Positions 1 to 5,332 of a DNA stretch of 8,348 nucleotides are shown one piece after another. The notes below the pieces were generated by a model. The model saw only the letters and a list, made by a program, of their open reading frames with translations. It ran no database searches and was not told where the DNA came from. How positions within the stretch are numbered: the stretch's first letter is position 1; each line of letters begins with the position of its first letter. The translations under genes were made by a program, and so were the position numbers. This DNA comes from Planctomycetota bacterium (GTDB lineage Bacteria > Planctomycetota > Phycisphaerae > WQYP01), in contig JAJZNY010000067.1 in assembly GCA_021852245.1 (NCBI GenBank), forward strand, positions 1 through 8,348, read 5' to 3'.

Positions 1-251
1 TCCGCGAGGAACTCGGAATTGAAATCACGATCCTCGCCGCACGGCCGGTCGCGATGCATCGCTATGAACATCGAATCGTGCGGCTCCATCCGTTTGACTG
101 CCTCTGCGGTTCCGGTACACCTCAGCCACTGGCCAGTACGGAACTGCGATGGGTAACACCCGACGAATTGCGCCAATTGCCGCTGCCGCCCGCCAATGCT
201 CCGCTGATCGCCGCCATTATCGCGCAGCCGCTGCAGCGACCGGATCAATAG
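1..251 (+). CDS. Nudix hydrolase, MutT (8-oxo-dGTP diphosphatase)-like, 3' part only
   Basis: The gene enters from the left edge; the reading frame uses codons starting at base 3. The first visible residues, REELGI, fit the end of the Nudix box (the QEEVGI part of MutT), which supplies metal-binding glutamates. About 80 residues follow. They contain WVTPDELRQLPLPPANAPLI near the C-terminus, which closely matches the W-x-x-x-x-E-L ... FPPAN-x-x-x-I ending of MutT-type proteins; there the Asn recognises 8-oxoguanine. The family hydrolyses 8-oxo-dGTP to the monophosphate and so prevents A:T to C:G mutations in the cytoplasm. The start and most of the Nudix box lie outside the window. The TAG stop (249-251) overlaps the end of the convergent gene by 7 bp. 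A Nudix hydrolase is nearly certain; MutT specificity is likely, though another Nudix substrate remains possible. Confidence 0.85.
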   Translation, partial: REELGIEITILAARPVAMHRYEHRIVRLHPFDCLCGSGTPQPLASTELRWVTPDELRQLPLPPANAPLIAAIIAQPLQRPDQ

Positions 252-1162
252 GACGGATGAATGTGCGTCACCTGATTGGCGATGAGCGTTGCATCCGAAA
301 CGTGACCCGATAGCACCTTGCGTGCCTCCTGCTGAATATTGACGGCATATTGCGGATCGTGAGCGATCTGTTTGAGAACCATCCGGACCGTCGGATCTTT
401 ACGCACGGGCCAGAGTTGATAGATACACGGCCCCAAAGCCGCCGCGTGCGGGTGAAGCACCACGGGAAGCAGGCGATGTTTGATCTGCCACGGTTTGAGG
501 TTGTCGACCGCACTGTACGCCGCCGAAATACCTGCCACATTGTGGGCGGCTCCCTGGAGTCCCAGGGCACCGAGCACGCTGGTGTTCGCCGCCACCTGCT
601 GCGCATGAGCTCCGCCGGAAAATGAAAATTCCCGTATCCGCACCAACCCGTAATGCGGATGAGGAAGTGCCGCAGCGTACCGATCCTGATTGGCCACCGT
701 AATATGAAAAACTTCGGTGCGAACATGGGCGATATATTCATCCGGTTTTTCCGGATTCTTCGACCGGACAATGTGAATATCCGAAGTCCAGGTCGTGCCG
801 AATACATCGGTCAGGTAGACATTCAAATCTTCAAATCGCTGCCAGTAGCGGCCGGGATGTTTCTCGTGAATCTTGCGTATCGGCAGAGAAAGCAATTTGA
901 AGGCCTTTTGATCGGCAGATGTGGAGCCGGTGGAGATCAACTGAAAAAATTGGTTGATCATCTTTTTTGCGCTGGTGGGATAAGCCTCGGCAGGATTCAC
1001 GGCGGGCTTTGAAAACATGTAATAGGCCGCAACGATAACCCCCGCAGCCACAATTAAAAATACGATAAATTTAGATAGCGCCGCCCCCCGGCGCACCGGC
1101 AGATGCCGCTGCGCCTCGCGGGCAATCGAAAAACGGATGGCTGTGCGGATGGAGGCATTCAT
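245..1162 (-). CDS. Single-pass membrane protein of unknown function (305 aa)
   Basis: I do not recognise a family. The chosen ATG (1162) has GGAG (complement of 1169-1172) six bases upstream. The frame stays open further upstream to 1306, but that would overlap the preceding gene and has no better site. A basic N-terminus of about 30 residues (RHLPVRRGAALSK) precedes one strong hydrophobic helix at residues 31-50. By the positive-inside rule the remaining 255 residues should be extracytoplasmic. This large domain looks mixed alpha/beta with many His and aromatic residues. It includes a stretch of small residues around 180-215 and a helical C-terminus around 255-295. No catalytic motif is evident. 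The gene follows the amidohydrolase by 55 bp, so co-transcription is likely. It overlaps the Nudix gene tail to tail. The gene is clearly real, given the RBS, the coding-like composition and the anchored topology; its function is unknown. Confidence 0.8.
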   Translation of the reverse strand: MNASIRTAIRFSIAREAQRHLPVRRGAALSKFIVFLIVAAGVIVAAYYMFSKPAVNPAEAYPTSAKKMINQFFQLISTGSTSADQKAFKLLSLPIRKIHEKHPGRYWQRFEDLNVYLTDVFGTTWTSDIHIVRSKNPEKPDEYIAHVRTEVFHITVANQDRYAAALPHPHYGLVRIREFSFSGGAHAQQVAANTSVLGALGLQGAAHNVAGISAAYSAVDNLKPWQIKHRLLPVVLHPHAAALGPCIYQLWPVRKDPTVRMVLKQIAHDPQYAVNIQQEARKVLSGHVSDATLIANQVTHIHPSY

Positions 1163-1217
1163 GGTGTTCTCCGTCAATTCAACTCTGTTCTCTGTGCACC
1201 GAGAGCATCGCAAGTGC

Positions 1218-2516
1218 TCAGCAATATAATTTACCATAAACCAGTTGCGACCCCACCACCACGGCAGCGGCCGGCGGATGAGATGCAATAAGCTCGGCGA
1301 CGGCATTCTCCGCCGACCGGGGCAGGGAAATTACCGGAAAAATCGCCATATCCGCCCGAAGGCCGGGGTGCAGCCGCCCTGCATTCAATCTCATGGCCGC
1401 AGCGGGCCATTGCGTCACCATCCGGAAAAGGGTCGCCCATGGAAGGCTCGGCACGTCCTCACGGGCGCAGGCCGCCTCGGCGAGCAGGTTCAGGTCCGGT
1501 GTGCTCGCCGGCGAATCGGTCGCAATACACACCCGGATGCCGGCTTGAAGCATTTTCAGGCATGGATGCTCCGCGATGAGATGATGCCCAAAATAATGCC
1601 GCGTGCGGGGACACATGGCCACCGAAATCTGGCGATGCCCCGCCAGCAGCCTGATATCCGCATCGTCGGCGTAATTCACGTGGGCCAGAATCACGGGCTG
1701 ATTCAATTTCAGCAATCCCCAATGTGCACCCCATGCGACCGGGCTGCCGTCAAAAGCGGGAATCTCGTCGTCAAGCACATCGATGATTTTTCGCAGCGGC
1801 CAATCGCGCCCGAGCGGGCCGGAAAAATCGCGCAGAAATTGCCTTTCATACGGCAATTCCGCCAGATGCATCGCCAGCGGGCGATGCGCAGCGTTGGCGT
1901 GCTGCACGATCTGGCTCAGCGCCGGGCCTTCCACCGAATAGGGGGCGTGCGGTGAAAGCCCGATCGGCATTCCGGCTGCGAGCCCGCCCGGCACTTCTGC
2001 GGCACGGATTCGCTGCGTAAGCTCTCCGCGCGCCCTGCCCATGGCGGTAATTTCGCCAAAGCTCATGCCGCCCATCGGCATCCCGGCGGCGGCTCGGCGG
2101 CTGATCGCCGCATGGCGGGTAATATCCCCGATGGCGGTTACGCCGTAACGATGGCATTCCGTTATTCCGTCGATGACCGATTCCGTTACGACGTGCTCCA
2201 ATTTTTCGGGCGGGGGTGAAAGTTCGAAGAGTCGGCAAACCCAATCTGGAAACTTCGCCGGGGCGGGAATTTTTCCCCGTAGATATCCCAATTCCAGATG
2301 CGTGTGAAGGTTCACCAATCCGGGCGCGATGAGATGCTTTCCGGCGCTCCAGTCGGCCGCATCGGGATGGCGGCGTCGAATATCCCGCCACGGGCCGACC
2401 TCCGCTATCAGCCCGTTGTGCAAAAACACCGCGCCGTCGGGAATCAGCGTATCCGCGTCCGCCAGCACAAGCGCCGCGTGGATTATTGAATCGTCAGGAA
2501 ATCGGTCGTCAGGCAT
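1218..2516 (-). CDS. Metal-dependent amidohydrolase, aminofutalosine deaminase / SAH deaminase-like
   Basis: This 432-aa cytoplasmic protein is a TIM-barrel amidohydrolase of the TrzA/AtzA/SAH-deaminase subgroup. An N-terminal beta part (to about residue 60) precedes the metal motif PGLVNLHTHLE (H71, H73). Further expected residues follow: SPHAPYS (H190), MHLAE (H217 metal ligand, E220 catalytic), ILAHVNYAD (H279) and IATDSPAS (D334 metal and catalytic). The C-terminus closes the beta-sandwich (ADMAIFP ... GSQLVYGK). All ligands are present, so the enzyme should be active and probably deaminates an adenine-like or other N-heterocyclic substrate. The HTHLE motif, the CPRTRHYFGHH segment and the overall layout resemble aminofutalosine deaminase (MqnX, futalosine menaquinone pathway). 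No other mqn gene is visible, so I give no symbol. The ATG at 2516 has GAGG four bases upstream (complement of 2521-2524). It lies 106 bp after the response regulator and 55 bp before the membrane protein, all on the same strand. Confidence 0.85.
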   Translation of the reverse strand: MPDDRFPDDSIIHAALVLADADTLIPDGAVFLHNGLIAEVGPWRDIRRRHPDAADWSAGKHLIAPGLVNLHTHLELGYLRGKIPAPAKFPDWVCRLFELSPPPEKLEHVVTESVIDGITECHRYGVTAIGDITRHAAISRRAAAGMPMGGMSFGEITAMGRARGELTQRIRAAEVPGGLAAGMPIGLSPHAPYSVEGPALSQIVQHANAAHRPLAMHLAELPYERQFLRDFSGPLGRDWPLRKIIDVLDDEIPAFDGSPVAWGAHWGLLKLNQPVILAHVNYADDADIRLLAGHRQISVAMCPRTRHYFGHHLIAEHPCLKMLQAGIRVCIATDSPASTPDLNLLAEAACAREDVPSLPWATLFRMVTQWPAAAMRLNAGRLHPGLRADMAIFPVISLPRSAENAVAELIASHPPAAAVVVGSQLVYGKLYC

Positions 2517-2622
2517 GGTACCTCATTGCACCAGCGGTGCAGGGCCAGCAGGGGACGATTACATTGCACATAGTTGCCAGACACTTCTGCAGGTGCCACA
2601 CGCGCTCCATGGTGCAGGGAAC

Positions 2623-3096
2623 TTAATGATGGCGTCGGGCGTCGGCGGAATCAATTTCATTCAGATAGGCCAAGGTGCGTTCCAATTGTCCCTTGAGATG
2701 GCGCACCCGCAGCAGACTTTTCACCCGCGTGAGCAGTTCCAGCTTGTTGATCGGCTTGGAGAGAAAATCATCGGTCCCGCTCTCGACGCCCCGTTCGATA
2801 TCCCCCATTTCGTTCAGGGCGGTGACCATCAGGATTGGGATGTCGGCAAATTTGGGATCGGCCTTGAGACGGCGACAAACTTCAAATCCGCTCATTTTCG
2901 GCATCATGACATCCAATATGATCAGGTCGGGCCGGATGCGGGGAACCTTGGCCAGAGCCTCCACGCCATCGACAGCCACCTCGGTGGTGCAGTTGAGTGA
3001 TTCAAGATAGGCCTGCATCAGTTCAACATTCTGAGGATTGTCATCCACCACCAAAATGGTGCTTTTGGGAAGATGGGTATCGTGACTGGTTGCCAT
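2623..3096 (-). CDS. Single-domain response regulator (CheY/PleD-type receiver) with helical tail
   Basis: This 157-aa protein is one receiver domain. It has the acidic pair D18-D19 in STILVVDDNPQN, phosphoacceptor D62 in LIILDVMMPKMSG, the switch Thr T92 in LMVTAL, and K114 in FLSKPI. The domain ends near residue 125. A helical tail of about 30 residues (LLRVRHLKGQLERTLAYL) follows and no output domain is present. The tail resembles the linker found between receiver and GGDEF or HD-GYP domains, so the protein may act by protein-protein contact, as CheY- or DivK-like regulators do. No histidine kinase lies in the window. The ATG at 3096 is preferred because GGAG (complement of 3103-3106) lies six bases upstream; an in-frame GTG at 3135 has no comparable site. 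It is the first gene of a likely three-gene transcription unit. Confidence 0.92.
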   Translation of the reverse strand: MATSHDTHLPKSTILVVDDNPQNVELMQAYLESLNCTTEVAVDGVEALAKVPRIRPDLIILDVMMPKMSGFEVCRRLKADPKFADIPILMVTALNEMGDIERGVESGTDDFLSKPINKLELLTRVKSLLRVRHLKGQLERTLAYLNEIDSADARRHH

Positions 3097-3140
3097 GGCG
3101 GTCTCCAAATCGGGGAAAACGAAATTTTTCCGCACGAGCT

Positions 3141-3169
3141 ATTTTACGGCGGCGGCCGTGAACCGTCAG
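3141..3169 (-). promoter_or_regulatory. Candidate sigma70-type promoter for the response regulator unit
   Basis: On the minus strand CTGACG (complement of 3164-3169) and TAAAAT (complement of 3141-3146) are separated by exactly 17 bp, with four and five of six consensus matches. Transcription would start near 3134, giving a leader of about 38 bases that contains the GGAG site. This is based on consensus matching only; promoter rules for this organism are not known. Confidence 0.35.
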
Positions 3170-3274
3170 GAATTCATCTGCCGGACGCCAAGCTACGCGG
3201 GCCGGCCAGAAAGGTGAGAGTCGAGCGGTTGAACGGAACCATGCATGGGTCGTGCGGGGCACGACGGTAAGTGC

Positions 3275-3310
3275 TTTTTTCACCGCAGGGGACGCCGGGG
3301 AACGCAGAGA
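3275..3310. repeat. Repeat-like segment (T-run plus degenerate CACCGCAGG / ACGCAGAG units)
   Basis: A six-T run is followed by CACCGCAGGGGACGCCGGGG and AACGCAGAGA, which reads as degenerate copies of a short ACGCAGAG-like unit. Similar T-run plus CACCGCAGAG arrays occur, from memory, as dispersed intergenic sequence in many bacterial genomes. Only one copy of this form is present here, so calling it a repeat rests on resemblance. Confidence 0.35.
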
Positions 3311-3367
3311 TTGCGGTTATTGGGGCCGTAAGCCGGCGATGCCGCCCGATCCGGCTCCGCGAACCTC

Positions 3368-3441
3368 CATTGATGCTTCATTAACTGCGACCATAACTCG
3401 GCCTCAAAATGGAACAGCTGATGAGAGCATAACGCGCCGGG
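3368..3441. repeat. Diverged direct repeat, copy A (downstream end of Rhs module)
   Basis: This 74-bp segment matches 4697-4769 in the same orientation. The shared parts are CATTGAT at the left, then TTCAT and CGACCAT at the same offsets, and an identical 14-mer CATAACGCGCCGGG at the right end. Over the first 27 bases 21 are identical; the middle is more diverged with about one net indel. On the minus strand it contains an ATG opening the peptide MVAVNEASM, comparable to MVAIDEKSM at the start of the Rhs-tip ORF. That frame ends after 25 codons. It could be the leftover 5' end of another cassette. Confidence 0.7.
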
Positions 3442-3450
3442 GCGATGCTC
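3425..3450 (-). other. Stem-loop at the 3' end of the 117-aa gene
   Basis: GAGCAT (3425-3430) and ATGCTC (3445-3450) pair, and CGC/GCG extends the stem inside across a small bulge, leaving a loop of about six bases. On the minus strand it overlaps the stop codon of the 117-aa gene. No T-run follows, so a classical intrinsic terminator is not supported; it could still protect or end the transcript. Confidence 0.3.
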
Positions 3451-3802
3451 AGCCACCCGGAGTGCCCTCGGTGCCGCCAGCGGTCCCCGTCGCGCCGCCC
3501 CTGGCGGACTCCAGTTTCGCCAGCTGCTCTTCCAACTCGCGTATCCGCGCACGGAGCTCGGCCTCGCTCAGGCCGCCAGTCGCGCTGGGATCGGGCCCCA
3601 ACGCCTGTGCGTTCGCTCCGCCTTCGGCTTGGGCACCGCCGGGGCTGGGCGCGGTCCGGTAAATGTAGGCCCGTATCCGTCGCTTGAGCCGGACAAGCCT
3701 GACCCACATGGAGACGCCCAAAATGGCCGCGACAGACGCCATGAATAGGCTATAACTCGTCGAGGCCGTCAAATAGGCCGTCAGCGGATCCTCGCCCATC
3801 AT
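3449..3802 (-). CDS. Small membrane protein with C-terminal coiled coil (117 aa), Rhs-module partner
   Basis: I recognise no family. One hydrophobic helix spans about residues 14-34 (SYSLFMASVAAILGVSMW). It is followed at once by a strongly basic stretch (RLVRLKRRIR), which predicts a cytoplasmic C-terminus. A Gly/Ala/Pro-rich linker (50-77) leads to a charged amphipathic helix at 78-101. That helix has Leu/Ile at 83, 87, 90, 94 and 97 and looks like a short coiled coil; a Gly/Thr-rich tail ends the protein. The ATG at 3802 is chosen because it overlaps the TGA of the upstream 42-aa ORF as ATGA, the usual sign of translational coupling. A second ATG follows directly, and an in-frame GTG at 3817 is a weaker alternative. 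Position just behind an Rhs tip suggests an immunity or accessory role, which is inference only. Confidence 0.7.
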   Translation of the reverse strand: MMGEDPLTAYLTASTSYSLFMASVAAILGVSMWVRLVRLKRRIRAYIYRTAPSPGGAQAEGGANAQALGPDPSATGGLSEAELRARIRELEEQLAKLESARGGATGTAGGTEGTPGG

Positions 3803-3927
3803 CGCCCCGCCCCCCACTCGGCCAAATCGAGGTCATCGTTAATGAACTTTATCCAAAAGTTCGCGCCCGCCAAGCAAAATAACGCTAAAGACGAGGACAA
3901 GTTGATGAGGTCTAGGTCTAACGACAT
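3799..3927 (-). CDS. 42-aa predicted membrane peptide between Rhs tip and 117-aa protein
   Basis: This small ORF runs from ATG at 3927 to TGA at 3801-3799. Three things support it. A strong ribosome binding site (AGGTGG, complement of 3935-3940) lies seven bases upstream. The start comes 25 bp after the Rhs-tip stop. The stop overlaps the next ATG in an ATGA. The peptide has an acidic N-terminus (MSLDLDL) and a hydrophobic stretch at about residues 8-29 (INLSSSLALFCLAGANFWI). Its C-terminus is acidic (NDDLDLAEW). It would span or lie on the membrane once. Its length is typical of small membrane peptides that gene callers miss. No homology is recognised. Possible roles are immunity to the adjacent tip, a partner of the 117-aa protein, or a coupling leader. 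Confidence 0.65.
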   Translation of the reverse strand: MSLDLDLINLSSSLALFCLAGANFWIKFINDDLDLAEWGAGR

Positions 3928-3934
3928 AAAAAAA

Positions 3935-3940
3935 CCACCT
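3935..3940 (-). promoter_or_regulatory. Strong Shine-Dalgarno site of the 42-aa ORF
   Basis: AGGTGG on the minus strand matches the anti-SD complement in five of six bases. It is followed by seven T residues and then ATG, which is the optimal spacing. It lies in the 25-bp gap after the Rhs-tip stop and is the main evidence that the 42-aa frame is translated. Confidence 0.65.
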
Positions 3941-3952
3941 TTCTCAGTCTGG

Positions 3953-4723
3953 TCAGGGTTCTACATAAGATTGGATGATTTGGCCCACTGTGTAGTGCGT
4001 GCTGGGCGTGGCCTCCTCGCTGCTCGCGCCTGCGTCGAGGAAGGTAGCCTCGGCCGCTAATATGGCCGAGTACCCCAGCACCAAGCCGCCGCCCAAGTCT
4101 ACAATCGGTACCGCCTGCGCGGCAGCCCCGACGGCTGTTCCCAGCGCCGCGTCTACAGTCAGATGTTGGACCGTGTGATGGATGGCGGCGGCGTTGTTAG
4201 CGACGATGGTTTCCGTGACTTGCCGCACCCGCGTTATGGTGAAGATCTCGTGTACCGGGCACGTGTTGCCCGGTACATAGAGCGGCGCCTGTTCTCTGTA
4301 GGTGGTGGTTCGCCTCTCCGGTGCGACCGTCGTGTATGTCTTGTATATCCAACCGGATTCTGTGGTGCGGGCCGGACCGTCCTGAGCATAGGTACGCGGC
4401 ACGAGTTCCGGAGGGCCTACCGCTATCCAGGGAGGCCGAAGCATCTTCTGTACCTCCGGGAGCGTGAGCTTCAGCCCCTCCGCATCCACATTCCCCACCG
4501 GCGAGGAATTGACGAACTGATACGTATTGGCCCCGTTAATAAATTGGGCCGGGTCCTGCTCCATCCACCGGCCGAGGCTCGGCGAATAATCGCGATTGCG
4601 TTCATAGTACAGCCCCGTCACCGCGTCCAGCGTCATACCCTGATAGAGATTATTCACCAGCGGGTGCGCGCGGCGGCGGCTCGCTCCCGAGCAGGGCATT
4701 GATTTTTCATCGATGGCGACCAT
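3953..4723 (-). CDS. Orphan Rhs/YD-repeat C-terminal tip (end of Rhs core plus variable domain)
   Basis: Residues about 26-84 of this 256-aa ORF are the conserved end of an Rhs core: LYQGMTLDAVTGLYYERNRD, SPSLGRWMEQDP, ANTYQFVNSSPVGNVDAEGL. The last part corresponds to the N-P-x-x-x-x-D-P-x-G-L boundary after which Rhs tips diverge. The remaining 172 residues are a tip I do not recognise. They comprise a polar Thr/Arg-rich part (110-190) and a Gly/Ala-rich hydrophobic stretch (about 191-228, ALGTAVGAAAQAVPIVDLGG onward), which could insert in or cross a membrane. Full Rhs proteins exceed 1000 residues; the whole YD-repeat shell is missing. The ATG at 4723 has only a weak G-rich site, and an in-frame TGA lies five codons upstream, so this is either an orphan tip cassette or a 5'-truncated remnant. 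Rhs tips are usually toxins paired with an adjacent immunity gene. Confidence 0.8.
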   Translation of the reverse strand: MVAIDEKSMPCSGASRRRAHPLVNNLYQGMTLDAVTGLYYERNRDYSPSLGRWMEQDPAQFINGANTYQFVNSSPVGNVDAEGLKLTLPEVQKMLRPPWIAVGPPELVPRTYAQDGPARTTESGWIYKTYTTVAPERRTTTYREQAPLYVPGNTCPVHEIFTITRVRQVTETIVANNAAAIHHTVQHLTVDAALGTAVGAAAQAVPIVDLGGGLVLGYSAILAAEATFLDAGASSEEATPSTHYTVGQIIQSYVEP

Positions 4724-4769
4724 GCGAGCCCCAACATTTCAGTTACTCTGGAAATCATAACGCGCCGGG
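4697..4769. repeat. Diverged direct repeat, copy B (start of Rhs module)
   Basis: This 73-bp segment is the partner of 3368-3441 in the same orientation. It covers the first nine codons of the Rhs-tip ORF and about 46 bp upstream of the ATG. Its right end carries the 14-mer CATAACGCGCCGGG that is identical in copy A. The two copies enclose the tip, the 42-aa ORF and the 117-aa gene. Confidence 0.7.
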
Positions 4770-4874
4770 CAGGCGGATTCAAACGGCATACCGCGCTGGC
4801 CGTCCCCTGCCCACCCCAATAACCCGCGCGATGCACGGTTTCGTCTTGGCGGCTGGCTTATCTCCATTCATTCA

Positions 4875-4892
4875 CCCCCGGCAAGCCGGGGG
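4875..4892. repeat. Perfect GC-rich palindrome
   Basis: CCCCCGGC and GCCGGGGG pair perfectly over eight bases around an AA centre. ATTCATTCA lies before it and CTAAGTGA after it. There is no T-run on either side, so it is not a standard terminator. It resembles REP-like or other mobile intergenic palindromes; only one copy occurs in the window. Confidence 0.5.
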
Positions 4893-4981
4893 CTAAGTGA
4901 CCATTGTCACCGTCTCCGCGATCAGCGGCCATCCCCACGCCATGGGAATTGGGTTTCACGGGGGCGCATGATGTAATCTGA

Positions 4982-5015
4982 TTTTTTTGTCACACCAAGG
5001 ACAGAAGACACTAAG
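4982..5015. repeat. T-run followed by CACCAAGGACAGAAGACACTAAG repeat-like segment
   Basis: Seven T residues are followed by a purine-rich stretch built of short related units (CCAAGGACA, GAAGACA, CTAAG). It has the same plan as the segment at 3275-3310 (T-run, CAC, then GGAC-containing units), though direct identity is low. From memory, this composition is common in dispersed intergenic repeats; a copy elsewhere in the genome would have to confirm it. Confidence 0.3.
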
Positions 5016-5321
5016 ATTTTTGCATTAACTCCTTATTTCTTATTGTACCGTCTTGGCGCTCTGCTAGCCCTAGTGTCAAATCTGCTTCTCTCCGCCTCCG
5101 CGCGAAATATGCTCCCGCCAAATCGGTGGCGATACGGCCGCTAAGCCCGCAGGCCCGCCACCATTGCCCTGCCGGTTGGATCTCCGTCGTCTTGGGCGTA
5201 AACTTGGGCGCGAATGGAACGCTGCGCCGGGCGGACCGCAACAGGAAGGCGGCGATGAAAGCATGAATCAACGTGCTGTTATCCGGTAATAGCTGACGGA
5301 TGCTGGCGGATAATGGCAGAT

Positions 5322-5326
5322 AAGGA
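5322..5326 (+). promoter_or_regulatory. Ribosome binding site AAGGA of the secreted glycosidase-like gene
   Basis: AAGGA ends six bases before the ATG at 5333 and decides this start over the in-frame ATG at 5348, which has no such site. Confidence 0.6.
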
Positions 5327-5332
5327 TCGGCG

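Larger units (their letters stand above)
3097..3448. other. Intergenic stretch between response regulator and Rhs module
   Basis: These 352 bases carry no convincing gene. Open frames exist on both strands, but they lack ribosome binding sites and recognisable protein features. From right to left the stretch holds a stem-loop after the 117-aa gene, one copy of a diverged 74-bp repeat (3368-3441), a T-run followed by a repeat-like purine-rich segment (3275-3310), and the candidate promoter of the response regulator. Confidence 0.6.
4724..5332. other. Long intergenic stretch between Rhs module and secreted glycosidase-like gene
   Basis: No convincing gene is seen in these 609 bases. The left end belongs to repeat copy B. 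A perfect palindrome lies at 4875-4892, and a T-run with a purine-rich repeat-like segment at 4982-5015. The minus-strand frame 5349-5011 is open for 112 codons, but it would run through the start of the secreted-protein gene, shows no RBS-supported start and no recognisable domain, and its C-terminal part is read from the repeat-like segment. I treat it as non-coding. The divergent promoters of the Rhs module and the secreted-protein gene should lie here, but no pair of -35/-10 boxes stands out. Confidence 0.55.

Noticed and set aside
2528..2540. Small hairpin GCACC-AGC-GGTGC just upstream of the amidohydrolase RBS.
   Set aside because: A five-base stem is expected by chance in sequence of this composition, and no ligand-binding structure surrounds it.
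2509..2610. Minus-strand 33-codon frame in the gap before the amidohydrolase, with four cysteines, ending just past the amidohydrolase ATG.
   Set aside because: No ribosome binding site precedes its ATG and the peptide has no recognisable feature. The overlap with the next start could suggest a leader, but nothing else supports it.
3842..4060. Plus-strand 72-codon frame.
   Set aside because: It is antisense to the 42-aa ORF and the end of the Rhs tip, which are better supported by RBS, overlap and conserved motifs.
3315..4824. 11-base inverted match GGTTATTGGGG (3315-3325) and CCCCAATAACC (4814-4824) flanking the Rhs module.
   Set aside because: Several 11-base matches are expected by chance in a window of this size. 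The match does not extend, unlike the direct repeats nearby, so terminal inverted repeats of a transposon are not supported.
4654..4836. Minus-strand 60-codon frame across the start of the Rhs tip.
   Set aside because: It is in a different frame from the Rhs core, shows no Rhs similarity and lies over repeat copy B. A frameshifted Rhs upstream part was considered, but no YD-repeat motifs are visible.
5279..5313. Inverted repeat TTATCCG / CGGATAA before the secreted-protein gene, with a GATAAT box.
   Set aside because: Seven-base arms over 21 bases are likely by chance, and no -35 box lies at a suitable distance, so neither an operator nor a promoter is supported.
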